DNA of 64,000 bases from Euhalothece natronophila Z-M001 (GTDB lineage: Bacteria > Cyanobacteriota > Cyanobacteriia > Cyanobacteriales > Rubidibacteraceae). The DNA lies in assembly GCF_007904085.1 (NCBI RefSeq), contig NZ_CP042326.1, forward strand, positions 1,612,001-1,676,000, written 5' to 3'. Both the position numbers and the translations under genes were made by a program. Below the pieces are notes generated by a model. It had not been told where the DNA came from and did not search any database. It saw only the letters and a program-made list of their open reading frames with translations. Shown piece after piece: positions 62,709 through 64,000 of this stretch. Positions within the stretch are counted from its first letter, which is position 1, and each line of letters begins with the position of its first letter.

Positions 62709-62984
62709 CTAGGTTTGCTCATTCATCTCTTTCACTACTTGATAAAACTTTTCGATATATTCTAGAGCATCATCTCCATTTTTAGCAGCAGTTTTTAAGT
62801 CGTCTAAAGTTTGTGTAAATTCTTTGCTAAATCGCTCTTTACTTTCTCCTTGCCAAGAGTCATCACATTTTTCCCATTTTCGCTCTAATGATTTCATTTG
62901 CTCTTGAATAAAATCTTGAAAATCTTCCAAGATTCTTAAAAATTTTTCTAACTCTTGTTCATCAACGTCAATATCTCTAGACAT
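62709..62984 (-). CDS. WXG100-type (Esx-like) small helical protein 1
   Basis: The 91-residue, helical hairpin protein has the canonical turn W44-Q-G46 (DDSWQGESKE) in the middle. The charge pattern and length (about 100) match WXG100 proteins such as EsxA/EsxB. An AGGAGG precedes the ATG, and the gene starts 11 bp after the EssC-like gene ends. It probably pairs with the next WXG100-like protein as a heterodimer. Residues at the C-terminus (FYQVVKEMNEQT) include a Tyr-x3-x-E-like spacing that can act as an export signal in ESX systems; that last point is inference. Confidence 0.87.
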   Translation of the reverse strand: MSRDIDVDEQELEKFLRILEDFQDFIQEQMKSLERKWEKCDDSWQGESKERFSKEFTQTLDDLKTAAKNGDDALEYIEKFYQVVKEMNEQT

Positions 62985-62995
62985 AATTTTACCTC

Positions 62996-64000
62996 CTAAT
63001 AACGTTTTTGAAATTGTTCACTATAACTAGATAGTTCTTCTTTAGTGGGAACTGCGTAAGGTTTGAATTTTTCTAAATAATTAGATGCGTCATCATAAAA
63101 ATAGGCTCTCATCCTTGGTAATTTTTGAGCATAAGTTTCTCCAAACATTAAGCGAGAGTCAGATTCAGACATTGTTAAACCTACACGCAAGTCAAAATGA
63201 GTCAACCAAGAGCGATCATCAGCAGTCATTTTGAGAAAAGTTTTAAGGTCTTCTACCCATAGTATGGTATGAATACCTAGTTCAGAGCCTTGGGAAATAA
63301 GCTGACTAACTTTTTCTGCATCTTCTGATAACTCCTCACGATTGCGACGACCCATTGTTGGGCGTAAGTTTTGAGCTTGATTCAAACTTCCGATAGCATA
63401 GATAAAAAATATCGTTTCTCCAAAATCTTCTTCGTCTGGATTTTCGTTGCGCTTGTTAAGACGGCTGTCAAATTCTTCATAAACTTCTCTTAAAAGCATT
63501 GTTGACTTTAAAATTTGCTGTTCTTTATCAGAGAAACGCTTGGCGATTTGAATAGAGAAGTAAGGGCTAAAACAATCTCGAAAGTGAGTTGTCATCTCAG
63601 TCCAATAATTATCCTCATCAGGAATAGATAAATCAATAATTTTGAATTGAGCTGTCTCTGGCTTACGGGAATGAACTAAACTAACTAGGATACCACTAAG
63701 AATGCCAAAAATAATTTCTTCAGATGAACCCACTAAAAGCATATTACTACGAGGACGAGAGCGGAAAATTGCTTTAGTATGATTCCCAATTCGCATTGCT
63801 TCTCCGAGCCAAGCAACACTAGGAGCTTCTTGAACAATCCAATCTTTTTCTTTTAAAACCTGTTTATTTAACTCTTTCAATGAGAGCCATTGAGGGATTT
63901 CTGATAATTGCTTTAATTGACGATTCTGATTGAGATTAGTGGGTTGCGAACCATTAAATACCACCAGAGGTTCTGAGCGTTGATAGTTATTTTCCTCTGC
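62996..64000 (-). CDS. EssC-like FtsK/SpoIIIE ATPase, C-terminal part (partial, runs off the right edge)
   Basis: The frame is open from the stop at 62996 to the window end (334 codons), so the N-terminus lies outside. A GTG at 63964 is only an internal codon. The visible part is one FtsK/SpoIIIE-type domain: a degenerate nucleotide loop (NMLLVGSSEEIIFGILSGIL), an FIYAIGSLNQAQNLR-like strand, SQGSELGIHTILWVEDLKTF and RVGLTMSESDSRLMFGE, ending in PRMRAYFYDD and EKFKPYAVP. This matches the last, non-hydrolysing ATPase module of EssC/YukB-like T7SS motors. Such modules bind WXG100 substrates. It is followed by two WXG100 genes, as expected. Confidence 0.87.
   Translation of the reverse strand, partial: AEENNYQRSEPLVVFNGSQPTNLNQNRQLKQLSEIPQWLSLKELNKQVLKEKDWIVQEAPSVAWLGEAMRIGNHTKAIFRSRPRSNMLLVGSSEEIIFGILSGILVSLVHSRKPETAQFKIIDLSIPDEDNYWTEMTTHFRDCFSPYFSIQIAKRFSDKEQQILKSTMLLREVYEEFDSRLNKRNENPDEEDFGETIFFIYAIGSLNQAQNLRPTMGRRNREELSEDAEKVSQLISQGSELGIHTILWVEDLKTFLKMTADDRSWLTHFDLRVGLTMSESDSRLMFGETYAQKLPRMRAYFYDDASNYLEKFKPYAVPTKEELSSYSEQFQKRY

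Overview
The window is a piece of a cyanobacterial chromosome, probably from a unicellular, halotolerant Halothece/Euhalothece-like lineage (the lineage is an inference; the phylum is secure). The phylum evidence is psbA (photosystem II D1), ferredoxin-dependent sulfite reductase, a Ycf46-type AAA ATPase, the cyanobacterial YidC with a large insert, a VKOR-thioredoxin fusion, and roughly forty copies, counted by eye, of the HIP1 octamer GCGATCGC. The DNA is AT-rich. Genes lie on both strands in short operons.

Layout. 1-4.2 kb is accessory-like: a methyltransferase cut by the window edge, two orphan membrane proteins (one split at a run of ten A), and a plasmid-type ParA plus ribbon-helix-helix pair with repeated TACATGTA-like boxes upstream. 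4.2-20.5 kb is mostly core metabolism and stress: a universal stress protein, argG, plsC, cysE, tRNA-Ser(GCU), recJ, hslO, VKOR-Trx, two tandem mntP genes, and sir with a C-terminal ribbon-helix-helix extension. 20.5-25.5 kb holds an ABC1 kinase, manC, a lumenal pentapeptide protein, a TauE-type exporter and apt; two inverted heptamer-repeat arrays flank the first part. 25.5-34.2 kb has clpC, rimI, membrane proteins, a CAAX-type protease coupled to a CobT-like gene, and a solute-binding lipoprotein. This stretch is bracketed by two identical 107-bp MITE copies in opposite orientation. 34.3-47.8 kb carries a stress protein, a K+ channel, argD, a CpdA-like phosphodiesterase, ubiD, an unusual zinc-ribbon/NYN/LOTUS protein, an SLH lipoprotein, a ferric-reductase-like flavoprotein, a HIT protein and psbA with promoter and terminator. 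47.8-53.9 kb is the rpmH-rnpA-PH-yidC-jag-DUF177-ycf46 cluster, read leftwards and followed by an SH3 protein and an LD-carboxypeptidase. 54-58.1 kb has dnaK, a response regulator and an AI-2E family permease.

The most interesting region is 58.1-64.0 kb, all on the minus strand and running off the right edge. An EssC-like FtsK/SpoIIIE domain is followed by two WXG100-type small proteins, a membrane-anchored IMS (ARC6-like) domain protein, a Ser/Thr kinase with one membrane segment and a second copy of that IMS domain, a serine-hydrolase lipoprotein, a third WXG-like protein with an extra C-terminal domain, and a 50-residue ORF with a perfect Shine-Dalgarno. I read it as part of a type VII (ESX/Ess-like) secretion system in a Gram-negative phototroph. 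The kinase-TM-external-domain protein would occupy the place of EssB, whose cytoplasmic domain is a pseudokinase. Only part of the locus is visible.

Several genes appear damaged or recoded: a secreted protein at 9.3-9.8 kb and a small ORF at 3.9 kb each carry a single in-frame TAA, and the membrane protein at 2.0-2.6 kb needs a frameshift to regain its second membrane segment. All calls are from reading the sequence and translations; no database search was run.
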